DNA from: Lachnospiraceae bacterium
GTDB lineage: Bacteria; Bacillota; Clostridia; Lachnospirales; Lachnospiraceae
NCBI GenBank assembly: GCA_900772845.1
Contig: CAAGSD010000053.1
Coordinates: 1-64,000, forward strand
Length of the DNA stretch: 64,000 nucleotides
Direction of reading: 5' to 3'
How positions within the stretch are numbered: position 1 is the first letter of the stretch; each line of letters starts with the position of its first letter. Made by a program: the position numbers and the translations under genes. Positions 51,813 to 60,808 of this stretch are shown one piece after another. A model generated the notes under the pieces. It was not told the DNA's origin, made no database searches, and saw only the letters and a list, made by a program, of their open reading frames with translations.

Positions 51813-52021
51813 AGCTCAGCCCGGGTCAATTCATAAAAGCGGCTGGACGGACTACAGCTCAGCACCCGGATCATTTGCAAAAGCGGCTGCTGCGCAGCCG
51901 GCGCCGCTTTCGCGGCTCATCTTTTGCTTCATGGATCGGGCGCTCAGCTCATGGGACAGCCGAAACGGTGCTTTGTGTGCAAGCACCCACGCCCCCGTTT
52001 CGGCTGTCCCATGGCTGAGCT
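51813..52021 (-). repeat. GC-rich palindromic repeat cluster directly after polC
   Basis: About 210 bp without coding features, starting just after the polC stop. It holds: a perfect 19-bp inverted repeat CATGGGACAGCCGAAACGG (51950-51968 with 51995-52013), extended by GCTCAGC arms, with an inner GGTGCTT/AAGCACC hairpin; a second, looser palindrome at 51856-51949 whose core has two hairpins CGGCTGC/GCAGCCG and GCCGC/GCGGC; and a further half-copy at 51813-51846. The octamer AGCTCAGC or its complement-related form recurs at 51813, 51856, 51942 and 52014. No T-run follows, so it is not a simple terminator. Confidence 0.8.
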
Positions 52022-52022
52022 G

Positions 52023-55000
52023 TTACACCAGGTCAAATATACTGATCTGGTTCGACTCGGGCAGGTCTCCTAATAATCCTAATGAGTCCATAAGGTCAAT
52101 TATCGTCTTGGAAACCTTAGTTCTTTGACGGAAATCATCTTTGGAGAGAAACGGACCATCTTTGGCGGCTTCCACGATAGCATCTGCCGCCTTCTCTCCC
52201 AGTCCGTCAATACTGTTCAGGGAAGGCATTAATTTGCCATCCACGATCTGGAAAGATCTGGACTGGGCACGGAAGATATCAATGGGCTCGAATTCAAAGC
52301 CACGTGCATACATTTCCTGCACGATACGCATATCGCCCATGGCATCTTTTTCCTTATTAGATAAGGTATCCTGCCGCTTCTTGTAATCCGCCATAATACT
52401 TTCGAGATGCTTCTGTCCCTGACACATGATCTCATAAGAAAATGCCTTGGCGCGGATACTGAAAAACGCTCCGTAATAAGCTAACGGATAATGAATCTTA
52501 CAATAAGCGATACGCCATGCCATCATGACGTACGCCGCCGCATGCGCCTTCGGGAACATATACTCGATCTTCTGGCAGGATTCGATATACCACTGGGGTA
52601 CATCATGAGCCAGCATGTCTTCCTTCCATTCTTCCCACATGGCGCATTTTCCCTTGGCCACCATGCCTTTACGCACGGCCTCCATGATCTTGAAGGACTT
52701 CTCCGATTCCACACCCATCTGGATCAGATACAGCATGATATCGTCACGGGTACAGATGGCGGTGGAAATCGTCGCCACGCCGCTCATGATCAGATCCTGT
52801 GCATTTCCCAGCCATACGTTGGTACCATGGGATAGTCCGGAGATACGCACCAGATCCGAAAACGCCTTGGGCTTGGCATCGATAACCATCTGCATAGCAA
52901 AGTCCGTACCAAACTCCGGAATCCCAAGTGCTCCTAATTTCGTTCCGCCGATCTGCTCCGGAGTGATGCCCAGAGCATCCGTATTCTGGAACAGACTCAT
53001 GACATCCTGCCCGTCCAAAGGGATCGTCAACGGGTCTCTTCCCGTCAGATCCTGCAGCATACGGATCATGGTAGGATCATCGTGTCCCAGAATATCCAGC
53101 TTCAACAGGTTATGGTCAATGGAATGGTAATCAAAGTGTGTGGTTATAGTATCCGTGGTCATATCGTTGGCAGGATGCTGTACCGGAGTAAAGGAGTTGA
53201 TATCCTGTCCCAACGGCAGCACGACGATACCTCCGGGATGCTGACCGGTACTTCTTCTGACGCCGGTGCAGCCCGAAGCAATACGGTCAATCTCACTGGT
53301 CCGCTTGTGAATGCCACGTTCTTCAAAATAATTCTTCACGTAACCGAAGGCCGTCTTATCCGCCAGAGTTGCAATAGTTCCGGCACGGAAGGTCTGTCCG
53401 GCACCGAAGATAACCTCGGTATATTTATGGGCCTTGGACTGATACTCACCGGAGAAGTTCAGATCGATATCCGGCTCCTTGTCTCCTTTGAATCCCAGGA
53501 AGGTCTCGAAAGGAATATCAAATCCGTCCTTATGAAGTTTCTCTCCGCACACCGGACATACCTTGTCCGGCATATCGATTCCCGCTTTACCGGCATAGGA
53601 CTTTACTTCCTCACTGTCAAAATCCACATAATGACACTTGCTGCAATAATAATGCGGACTTAAGGGATTGACCTCCGTGATCCCCGCCATGGTCGCTACG
53701 AAGGAGCTTCCTACGGATCCACGGGAACCTACCAGATAACCGTCCTCCACGGACTTCCACACCAGTTTCTGCGCAATGATATACATTACAGCGAATCCGT
53801 TCTTGATAATGGAATTCAGTTCCTTCTCCAGTCTGGCCTCTACGATCTGAGGCAGATCGGGTCCGTAGATCTCATGGGCTCTGTTGTAACAGATCTCCGT
53901 CAGGGTCTTATCGCTGTCCGGAATGACCGGAGGACACTTATCCGGGCGCACCGGTGCAATGGTCTCGATCATATCTGCGATCATATTGGTATTGGTAATA
54001 ACGATCTCTTCCGCCTTGTCACTGCCAAGGTAAGAGAACTCTTCCAGCATCTCCTCCGTGGTATGTAAATACAGCGGTGCCTGATCGTCCGCATCGTCGA
54101 AGCCACGTCCCGCCATGATGATACGACGGTAGACCTCGTCCTCCGGATCCAGGAAATGCACATCACAGGTAGCCACTACCGGCTTGTGGAACTGTTCTCC
54201 CAGAGAAACGATCTTCCGGTTAATGTTCTGGATGTCCTCAATGGAATTCACCGTTCTGATCTTTTCCGATGCAATCATAAACTTGTTATTGCCGCAGGGC
54301 TGGATCTCCAGATAATCATAAAACTTTACCAGTCTGGCGATCTGGGCATCCGACTGTCCGTCTAACAATGCCCGGTACAATTCTCCTGCCTCACAGGCGC
54401 TTCCCAAAATCAGTCCTTCTCTGTACTTCATCACCAGACTTTTGGGAATTCTGGGATGCTTGTTGAAATACGTCAGATGAGACTGGGATACCAGGCGGTA
54501 GAGATTGATGCGTCCCAGATCATTTTTTGCCAGAATGATCGCATGATAGGACGGCATCTTTTTTACCGCATCCACACTGGACGCCCCCAAAGCATTGACT
54601 TCTGTCAGATTATGGATATCCTGCTCTTCCAGCATTTTAATAAATTTCACAAAAATATGAGCGGTACATTCTGCGTCATCCACGGCTCTGTGGTGATTCT
54701 CCAAAGAAATCCCCAACGTCTTTGCCACCGCATCCAGAGTATGCTTGGACTGGTTCTTCAGCAGCATGCGGGAGATGCCCACGGTATCCACATACGTGAA
54801 CTCCTGCGGATATCCCTGTCTTCTGCAATTCTCCATGATAAAACTCATATCAAAGCTGGCATTATGTGCCACCATGATGCAGCCTTCACAAAACTGTAAA
54901 AACTGCGGCAGGATCACATCAATCCGGGGAGAATCCATGACATCCTCATCCCTGATACTGGTCAGCTTCTCGATCTCAAAGGGGATCGGCACGTCCGGAT

Positions 55001-56624
55001 TGACAAAGGTAGAAAAACGATCCACGATTTCTCCTCCGGATACCTTTACTGCGCCGATCTCAATAATGCGGTTGTTTACCGGAGAGAACCCTGTCGTCTC
55101 GATATCAAATACCACATAGTCCTCGTGTAGATCCTGCCCCTTGTCATTCGTTACAATTTCCTTCAGATCATCTACCAGATAGGCTTCCACACCATAGATG
55201 ATCTTAAAGAAATCCTGTTTGTCGGGATTCTCATCTCCCGCTTCTTTCCGCTTGCCTTTTTCCGCCTTCCACAGATCGTCCCAGACATGGTTCGCATCGG
55301 TAAAACTCTGTACCACACCATGATCGGTGATGGCAATGGCCCTGTGTCCCCATTTATAAGCTCTCTTAACGATATCCTTTGCCTCGGAAACACCGTCCAT
55401 ATCACTCATTTTCGTATGGCAGTGCAATTCCACCCTCTTTCGGGCAGAAGTATCCATTCTCGTATTGGTGAAATCGGGAATCTTTTTAATCCCCGCAATG
55501 GATCCGATGGCCAGTTCATGATCGAACTTATCCATCATACAGATTCCCTTTACTTTTAAGAAAGCTCCCGCCTTAATGTCCCCGGTCACTTCCTTTACCT
55601 GCTCGGTGCGCACAAACATCTTAATGGTCATGGTATCGGTGAAATCGGACATATTGAATATAATAATGGTCTTCTCATTCTTGATGTCACGGGTCTCCAC
55701 CGACAGCACCTTACCACGGATAGTCACCTCTCCCATCTCACCGATCAGTTCTTCGATCTTCATGGCCTCATCTTCAAAATCACGGCCATAGATCACATCC
55801 GGATTATCCGATCTCTTCAGTGCACCCTTTTCAAAGCTGCCGCCCTTGCGGAATTCTCCCTTCTTAAATTCACCACGTTTGAATTCTCCCCGGGTACCGC
55901 TCTGAAAGCTTCTGGTGGTACCACCGGCATTCTCTGCCTTAGGCTTTTCCGAAGCCTCCGGGGCCTGTTTCTTCCCATCTGCCTGGGCGGCACCGGTGTC
56001 CAGTTCCTCCGGGACAGCATTCTCGTTGTCGTTTCCTTTGCGGCCTCTGATCCGACTGTAGATAGCATCCACCTGCTGCCGTATTTTCAGTTCTTCTTCC
56101 TCCTGAAAACGTCCGGTTTCCTTTTCCACATAGTCCGCATGGATCTTCACGGAAAAGCCACAGCGTTCCACCAGGATTTTCTCAAGGATCTGCAGGATTT
56201 CTCCCTCCATGCTCCGGTTCAGTACCGTATCCGTCATGGTCAACAACAGTTCATTTTCCGAAGGATACTCCATTTTCGCCGTCTTCAGTGCATTGTACTG
56301 TATATGGTTGTATGCCCGGAATTCTTCCAGAATACTTTCCTTATAGATATCCATCAGTTTTTCCGGATTGTACTGGGAAGACAGTTCAAATTTTTCATAT
56401 ATTTTTACCGTCAGATTGGCATTCGGAAACAACTGTTTTTTGATTTCCTGTTCTGTGGTCCATATGGCTTCCTTCTGGATCAGACGGGTACTTTTTAAGT
56501 ACACCCGAAGAAAGTCTCTGCGTTTTGTCGCCGAGACTCTCTCCACTTCTGTCTGACCCATCAGATCACGAATATCTGCATTTAACTGTAATGCCGGAAA
56601 TACTTCAAAAAAAGGTTTACTCAT
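52023..56624 (-). CDS. polC: DNA polymerase III PolC-type
   Basis: 1533 aa replicative polymerase of low-GC Gram-positives. N-terminal domains (about 1-240), a basic linker with three GEFK/GEFR repeats (245-266), OB-fold (about 280-400), PHP domain (ELHCHTKMSDMDGV, AITDHGVVQ), an inserted 3'-5' exonuclease (VVFDIETTGFSP, HNASFDMSF), then the palm and fingers with a PolC zinc motif CSKCHY...CPVCGEKL and DIDLNFSG. C-terminus ISIFDLV resembles a beta-clamp-binding tail. It begins 9 nt after ispG, without a strong ribosome binding site of its own at ideal distance, so coupling is likely. Confidence 0.97.
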   Translation of the reverse strand: MSKPFFEVFPALQLNADIRDLMGQTEVERVSATKRRDFLRVYLKSTRLIQKEAIWTTEQEIKKQLFPNANLTVKIYEKFELSSQYNPEKLMDIYKESILEEFRAYNHIQYNALKTAKMEYPSENELLLTMTDTVLNRSMEGEILQILEKILVERCGFSVKIHADYVEKETGRFQEEEELKIRQQVDAIYSRIRGRKGNDNENAVPEELDTGAAQADGKKQAPEASEKPKAENAGGTTRSFQSGTRGEFKRGEFKKGEFRKGGSFEKGALKRSDNPDVIYGRDFEDEAMKIEELIGEMGEVTIRGKVLSVETRDIKNEKTIIIFNMSDFTDTMTIKMFVRTEQVKEVTGDIKAGAFLKVKGICMMDKFDHELAIGSIAGIKKIPDFTNTRMDTSARKRVELHCHTKMSDMDGVSEAKDIVKRAYKWGHRAIAITDHGVVQSFTDANHVWDDLWKAEKGKRKEAGDENPDKQDFFKIIYGVEAYLVDDLKEIVTNDKGQDLHEDYVVFDIETTGFSPVNNRIIEIGAVKVSGGEIVDRFSTFVNPDVPIPFEIEKLTSIRDEDVMDSPRIDVILPQFLQFCEGCIMVAHNASFDMSFIMENCRRQGYPQEFTYVDTVGISRMLLKNQSKHTLDAVAKTLGISLENHHRAVDDAECTAHIFVKFIKMLEEQDIHNLTEVNALGASSVDAVKKMPSYHAIILAKNDLGRINLYRLVSQSHLTYFNKHPRIPKSLVMKYREGLILGSACEAGELYRALLDGQSDAQIARLVKFYDYLEIQPCGNNKFMIASEKIRTVNSIEDIQNINRKIVSLGEQFHKPVVATCDVHFLDPEDEVYRRIIMAGRGFDDADDQAPLYLHTTEEMLEEFSYLGSDKAEEIVITNTNMIADMIETIAPVRPDKCPPVIPDSDKTLTEICYNRAHEIYGPDLPQIVEARLEKELNSIIKNGFAVMYIIAQKLVWKSVEDGYLVGSRGSVGSSFVATMAGITEVNPLSPHYYCSKCHYVDFDSEEVKSYAGKAGIDMPDKVCPVCGEKLHKDGFDIPFETFLGFKGDKEPDIDLNFSGEYQSKAHKYTEVIFGAGQTFRAGTIATLADKTAFGYVKNYFEERGIHKRTSEIDRIASGCTGVRRSTGQHPGGIVVLPLGQDINSFTPVQHPANDMTTDTITTHFDYHSIDHNLLKLDILGHDDPTMIRMLQDLTGRDPLTIPLDGQDVMSLFQNTDALGITPEQIGGTKLGALGIPEFGTDFAMQMVIDAKPKAFSDLVRISGLSHGTNVWLGNAQDLIMSGVATISTAICTRDDIMLYLIQMGVESEKSFKIMEAVRKGMVAKGKCAMWEEWKEDMLAHDVPQWYIESCQKIEYMFPKAHAAAYVMMAWRIAYCKIHYPLAYYGAFFSIRAKAFSYEIMCQGQKHLESIMADYKKRQDTLSNKEKDAMGDMRIVQEMYARGFEFEPIDIFRAQSRSFQIVDGKLMPSLNSIDGLGEKAADAIVEAAKDGPFLSKDDFRQRTKVSKTIIDLMDSLGLLGDLPESNQISIFDLV

Positions 56625-56633
56625 CTATTTCAT

Positions 56634-57701
56634 TCAACTCCAATGATCCAATTCCTCTTTCAGGGCAGGTAACAGCTGATCTTCCGGAATCTTTTTAATG
56701 ATCTCGCCGTGTTTGATCAGCAGGCCCTCGCCAATACCGCCTGCCACGCCCAGATCCGCTTCCTTCGCTTCTCCGGGACCGTTTACCACGCAGCCCATCA
56801 CCGCCACTTTAATATCTAACGGATAATCTTCCACCAGCTTCTCAACTTTCGTTGCCAGATCGATGAGATTGATCTGGGTTCTGCCGCAGGTGGGACAGGA
56901 TACGACCTCAATACCGCCCTTTCTCAGTCCCAGGGTACGAAGGATCAGTTTTGCCGACTTGATTTCTTCCACCGGATCTCCCGTCAGAGATACGCGGATG
57001 GTATCACCGATGCCCTGGCTTAAGATCAGGGACAGACCGATGGCGGATTTGATATTGCCGCTGTTCACCGTACCGGATTCGGTAATGCCTACATGCAGCG
57101 GATACACGGTGCGGCCCGCCAGCAATTCATGGGCCTTCACACACATCAGCACATCCGAAGACTTAATGCTGATAACCAGATTGTCATATCCTAAGTCTTC
57201 GATCATGTGCACCTTATCCAGCGCACTCTCCACGATACCTTCCGCTGTCACGCCACCATATTTCTCCACTAAAGGCTTCTCCAAAGAGCCGCTGTTTACT
57301 CCCACACGTATGGGAATATTTCTCTCCTTCGCAGCATCCACCACAGCTTTTACACGTTCCACGCTGCCAATATTGCCGGGATTGATGCGGATCTTGTCCG
57401 CTCCGTTTTCTATAGCTGCCAGTGCCATACGATAATCGAAATGAATATCCGCCACCAGTGGAATATGAATCTGTTTTTTGATCTCCCGGATAGCTGCTGC
57501 TGCTTCCGGCGTAGGAACGGTACACCGGATGATCTCGCAGCCCACCTTTTCCAGACGCAGGATCTGCTCCACCGTAGCCTTTACATCTTCCGTCCTGGTA
57601 TTAGTCATGGACTGGATGGCGATAGGATTCCCCCCACCGATCTTCCGGTCGCCGATCTGTATCACTTTAGTATGCATTCTGTAAGTATCTTTATCGCTCA
57701 T
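56634..57701 (-). CDS. ispG: 4-hydroxy-3-methylbut-2-en-1-yl diphosphate synthase
   Basis: 355 aa. [4Fe-4S] enzyme of the MEP isoprenoid pathway (also GcpE). Begins with RKIGGGNPIAIQSMTNT, has DIHFDYRMALAAIENGADKIRINPGNIG (shown here in part as DIHFDYRMALAAIENG) and cluster cysteines in VVSCPTCGRTQ and VMGCVVNGPGEA. AGGTG precedes the ATG. Cotranscribed with polC from a strong promoter; dxr and rseP, frequent partners in Clostridia, are not upstream here. Confidence 0.97.
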   Translation of the reverse strand: MSDKDTYRMHTKVIQIGDRKIGGGNPIAIQSMTNTRTEDVKATVEQILRLEKVGCEIIRCTVPTPEAAAAIREIKKQIHIPLVADIHFDYRMALAAIENGADKIRINPGNIGSVERVKAVVDAAKERNIPIRVGVNSGSLEKPLVEKYGGVTAEGIVESALDKVHMIEDLGYDNLVISIKSSDVLMCVKAHELLAGRTVYPLHVGITESGTVNSGNIKSAIGLSLILSQGIGDTIRVSLTGDPVEEIKSAKLILRTLGLRKGGIEVVSCPTCGRTQINLIDLATKVEKLVEDYPLDIKVAVMGCVVNGPGEAKEADLGVAGGIGEGLLIKHGEIIKKIPEDQLLPALKEELDHWS

Positions 57702-57741
57702 AGGGACACCTGACCTTTCTTGTCGCTCATATATGACTATA

Positions 57742-57771
57742 ACTATACCCCTTTTTCAAAAGCCTTGTCAA
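57742..57771 (-). promoter_or_regulatory. ispG-polC promoter
   Basis: Minus-strand consensus TTGACA (57766-57771), 18-nt spacer, TATAGT (57742-57747), about 35 nt before the ispG start. Confidence 0.8.
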
Positions 57772-57836
57772 TTCGCTTTTCCAACGTCCCTGACACAGGC
57801 TCCGGTGCTATCGCAGATGAAGCTCCGGAAATCCTG

Positions 57837-59000
57837 TCAATTCCCGGAAATGCTGAAGTATCCGGGGCTGCTCTGGCGGGCATACCCCAGAAGTTCCAGC
57901 TCCATCAGTGCCCTGTGCAGTGCGGCAATATCTAAAAATTCTCCCTTTTCCCATAATTCCCGCAGAATTGTCTCTGAGGTCTTGGACACCGGCTCTAAAA
58001 TTTCCAAAATTTTGTCTAATGGTTCCTTCAAAAGTTTCCCGTCCGGTTTGTTTTCCTTTTTCCTCTTTTTGCCTCTTTGCGTTTTCTCTTCTCCGGAGTC
58101 TGTCGCAGAAATCCCCTGTTTTTCTCTAAAGGCTTCCAAAAATTCCTCCGTAAAGCTCTCCGGGGATAGAAACACACCTGCCCCCTGGGTCAGCAGCCGG
58201 TTACAGCCGTCGCTGAGCCTGTCCGTGATCCGGCCCGGCACCACATAGACATCTCTGCCCTGTTCCAGTGCCATATCCACTGTGATCAACGTCCCGCTCT
58301 TCTGTCTGGCCTCAATGACGATCAGGGCATCCGACAGGCCGCTGACAATACGGTTCCTTGGCGGAAAATATTGCGGCAGCGGCTTTGTCCCCGGTGCATA
58401 AGTGGAGAGCAGTCCTCCCTTCTGCAGCAGTTCTTCATAAAGTCTGCGGTTCTGGGTGGGATAACAGATATCCACGCCACATCCCAACACCCCATAGGAA
58501 TTGCCTCCCACAGACAGTGCTGCCTGCTGGCTGATCCCGTCAATGCCCCGGGCCATGCCGCTGATGACCTGAATCCCTGCCCTTCCCAGATACCGTCCCA
58601 GTTCTTCCGCTACATATCTTCCGTATTCCGAGCACTCTCTGGCGCCGATGACGGCCACCGCAGGCTGCATCTCCTCCGGCAGTCTTCCCCGATAAAAAAT
58701 ACCATAGGGTGGATCCGGAATCTCAGATAATTTTCGTGGAAATCCATCCTCCTCCCGCAAAATAAATTGAATCCGTTTTTCCGCCAGCCCTTCATATTCC
58801 CGCTCCCATTCTCCGCTTTTCTTCTGCCGTTCCATGGCTTCTGCCACAAAATTACTTACACACTCCCGCCAGTCCCCGGGCTCTGCTTCATAAACTGCCC
58901 GTGGTGTCCCGAACCGAGTAAGGAGCTGCCCTGCCCGCACGCCCCCGATCGTGGGGATGCTGCACAGAAAATAGGCATACCTTCTCTCTGTCTCTGTCAT
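57837..59000 (-). CDS. dprA: DNA processing protein DprA (Smf)
   Basis: 387 aa. Loads RecA on single-stranded DNA that has entered during transformation. N-terminal helical domain, central Rossmann fold (about residues 95-300) with VIGARECSEYGR, SGMARGIDGISQQAAL and VIEARQKSGTLITVDMALEQGRDVYVVPG (seen in part as SGTLITVDMALEQGRDVY), and a C-terminal winged helix. The start MTETERRY has AAGGG upstream; a longer frame of 21 residues lacks a ribosome binding site. Follows comM, another competence-linked gene. Confidence 0.95.
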   Translation of the reverse strand: MTETERRYAYFLCSIPTIGGVRAGQLLTRFGTPRAVYEAEPGDWRECVSNFVAEAMERQKKSGEWEREYEGLAEKRIQFILREEDGFPRKLSEIPDPPYGIFYRGRLPEEMQPAVAVIGARECSEYGRYVAEELGRYLGRAGIQVISGMARGIDGISQQAALSVGGNSYGVLGCGVDICYPTQNRRLYEELLQKGGLLSTYAPGTKPLPQYFPPRNRIVSGLSDALIVIEARQKSGTLITVDMALEQGRDVYVVPGRITDRLSDGCNRLLTQGAGVFLSPESFTEEFLEAFREKQGISATDSGEEKTQRGKKRKKENKPDGKLLKEPLDKILEILEPVSKTSETILRELWEKGEFLDIAALHRALMELELLGYARQSSPGYFSISGN

Positions 59001-59079
59001 AAAAAATACCCTTGCCTTTCCTATTCCATTTTCATAGTCACTCTTCCCATCCTCTGCCAACAAACTTTCCGGGACAAAA

Positions 59080-60624
59080 TCAGTTCCAGTAAGTCTCCGA
59101 GGGACGATAGCACGCTGCCTCCAGCAAATGTTCTCCGCTGATGTTCTCCTGTTCCTCCAGATCCGCTATGGTACGGGCTGTCTTAAGGATCCGGTGATAA
59201 GCTCTGGCACTGAGTTGTAAGGTACGGTACAGCTGTTCCATGACCTTCCTCTCTTCCTCTCCCAACGGACAATACGTTTCCAGCCGGGCAGACCTGATGT
59301 CCCCGTTGAAACGACAATCGGTTCCTGCGAAACGCTCTGCCTGCCGTTTTCTTGCGCGCATGATCTGCTGTCTCATGTCTTCACTGCTTTTTTCCACCTT
59401 TGTTTTCTGCAAATGTAGAATATCCACCGGATGTAGTTCTACGCACAGATCGATCCGGTCTAAGATCGGACCCGAAATTTTTCCCAGATATTTCTCGATC
59501 TGCGGCTGGGTACAGCGGCATTTATTCCGATCCGGATAATAACCGCAGGGACAGGGGTTCATGGCAGCCACTAATATAAAGTCCGAAGGATACGTGACCA
59601 TCCCGGCACTTCTTGCGATCTGTACCTTGCGTTCCTCCATGGGCTGCCTCATGCTGTCCAACACAGTTTTCTGAAATTCCGGCAATTCATCCAGAAACAA
59701 CACACCCCGGTGTGCCAGTGATACTATCCCCGGTCTCGGAATACCATTTCCTCCGCCGGTCAATGCCGCCTGTGTCACGGTATGATGAGGCGCATAAAAA
59801 GGCCTTCGTGTGATCAGTGCCTGTCCCGGGGGCAAAAGCCCCGCCACACTGAAAATTCCTGTCACCTCCAGGCTTTCTTCCAATGTCAGCGGAGGCAGAA
59901 TACCGGGGATCCTCCCTGCGATCATAGACTTCCCCACCCCCGGCGGTCCTATCATTAAAAGATTATGGAATCCTGCTGCTGCGATCACTGCACCCCTTTT
60001 GGCAGCTTCCTGCCCTGCCACTTCCCGGAAATCTCCGGTTCCGGAAGCTTCTCCTTTCTGCAGCAGATCTTCAGCCCGGATCCTAGGCTGATAGATTTTT
60101 TCATTCTCTTCCTCCGGATGAATCAGTGCCATCAAAAGATCAGTCAGGCAGTTCACGCCCCAGACCGTAATCCCCGGGATCACGGCAGCCTCCATGGCAT
60201 TTTCTTCCGGCACCACTACTCTCCGGATCCCGCAATTGGCTGCTTCCTGTGCAATAGGAAGGACACCCTTCACCTTTTTGACTTCACCGTTGAGCCCCAG
60301 TTCCCCCAAAAACAACGTATCCTGCAGTACCTCCTCCGGCACAAGCTCCATATCCCTGAGAAGCCCCACCGCTATGGGCAGATCAAAGGCCGTGCCGTCC
60401 TTACGACGGTCTGCCGGTGCCAGATTCACTGTGATATGTGCCGGTGGAAGCTGAAAACCGGAATTTTTCATGGCAACGCACACCCGCTCTCTGGACTCCT
60501 TCACCTCACTTCCTAAAGATCCCACCAGTAAAAAAGTGGGCAATCCCCCTGCCAGATCCACTTCTACGCGGACCAGATACGCCTGCAGGCCATAAACCGC
60601 AGCCGAATAAACTGTAGTAAACAT
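59080..60624 (-). CDS. comM: ComM/YifB family Mg-chelatase-like AAA+ ATPase
   Basis: 514 aa. N-terminal Lon-protease-like domain (GLQAYLVRVEVDLAGGLPTF), central AAA+ Mg-chelatase domain with Walker A GPPGVGKSM and Walker B VLFLDELPEF, zinc-ligand-like NPCPCGYYPDRNKCRC, and a C-terminal Mg_chelatase_C domain (LQLSARAYHRILKTARTIADL, in part). In Vibrio and others ComM promotes branch migration during transformation. AAAGGAGG precedes the ATG. Cotranscribed with dprA. Confidence 0.94.
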   Translation of the reverse strand: MFTTVYSAAVYGLQAYLVRVEVDLAGGLPTFLLVGSLGSEVKESRERVCVAMKNSGFQLPPAHITVNLAPADRRKDGTAFDLPIAVGLLRDMELVPEEVLQDTLFLGELGLNGEVKKVKGVLPIAQEAANCGIRRVVVPEENAMEAAVIPGITVWGVNCLTDLLMALIHPEEENEKIYQPRIRAEDLLQKGEASGTGDFREVAGQEAAKRGAVIAAAGFHNLLMIGPPGVGKSMIAGRIPGILPPLTLEESLEVTGIFSVAGLLPPGQALITRRPFYAPHHTVTQAALTGGGNGIPRPGIVSLAHRGVLFLDELPEFQKTVLDSMRQPMEERKVQIARSAGMVTYPSDFILVAAMNPCPCGYYPDRNKCRCTQPQIEKYLGKISGPILDRIDLCVELHPVDILHLQKTKVEKSSEDMRQQIMRARKRQAERFAGTDCRFNGDIRSARLETYCPLGEEERKVMEQLYRTLQLSARAYHRILKTARTIADLEEQENISGEHLLEAACYRPSETYWN

Positions 60625-60755
60625 AAAATACCTCCTTTGAAAAATGTTTTGTTTTCTTGTTTCATAAATTGGAAATTATAATGAAAAAAATGAAACTGCC
60701 TGAATTTTCTCAGATTTTTATATCAGAAATTTTGAACGTTTTTTATAAAAGCATT

Positions 60756-60788
60756 ACGGCGGCTTACAGACAGCCCGCAAGCCACCGT
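60756..60788 (-). terminator. Hairpin after pilT
   Basis: 12-bp stem (60756-60767 with 60777-60788, two G-U pairs) just after the pilT stop, followed on the minus strand by a weak AATGCTTTTATAAAA tract. Terminator or stabiliser for the pilT mRNA. The remaining AT-rich 130 nt before comM contain a TATAAT at a suitable place but no convincing -35. Confidence 0.55.
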
Positions 60789-60808
60789 TTTTCATCAAAT
60801 TTTTATGA

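Noticed and set aside
51659..51880. 73 aa minus-strand open frame across the tRNA promoter region
   Set aside because: It spans a tRNA gene and its promoter, with no ribosome binding site or domain; chance frame.
51944..52021. Long hairpin after polC as an intrinsic terminator
   Set aside because: The stem is strong, but no T-run follows on either strand and the palindromes continue for 130 bp more, so it was called a repeat cluster instead.
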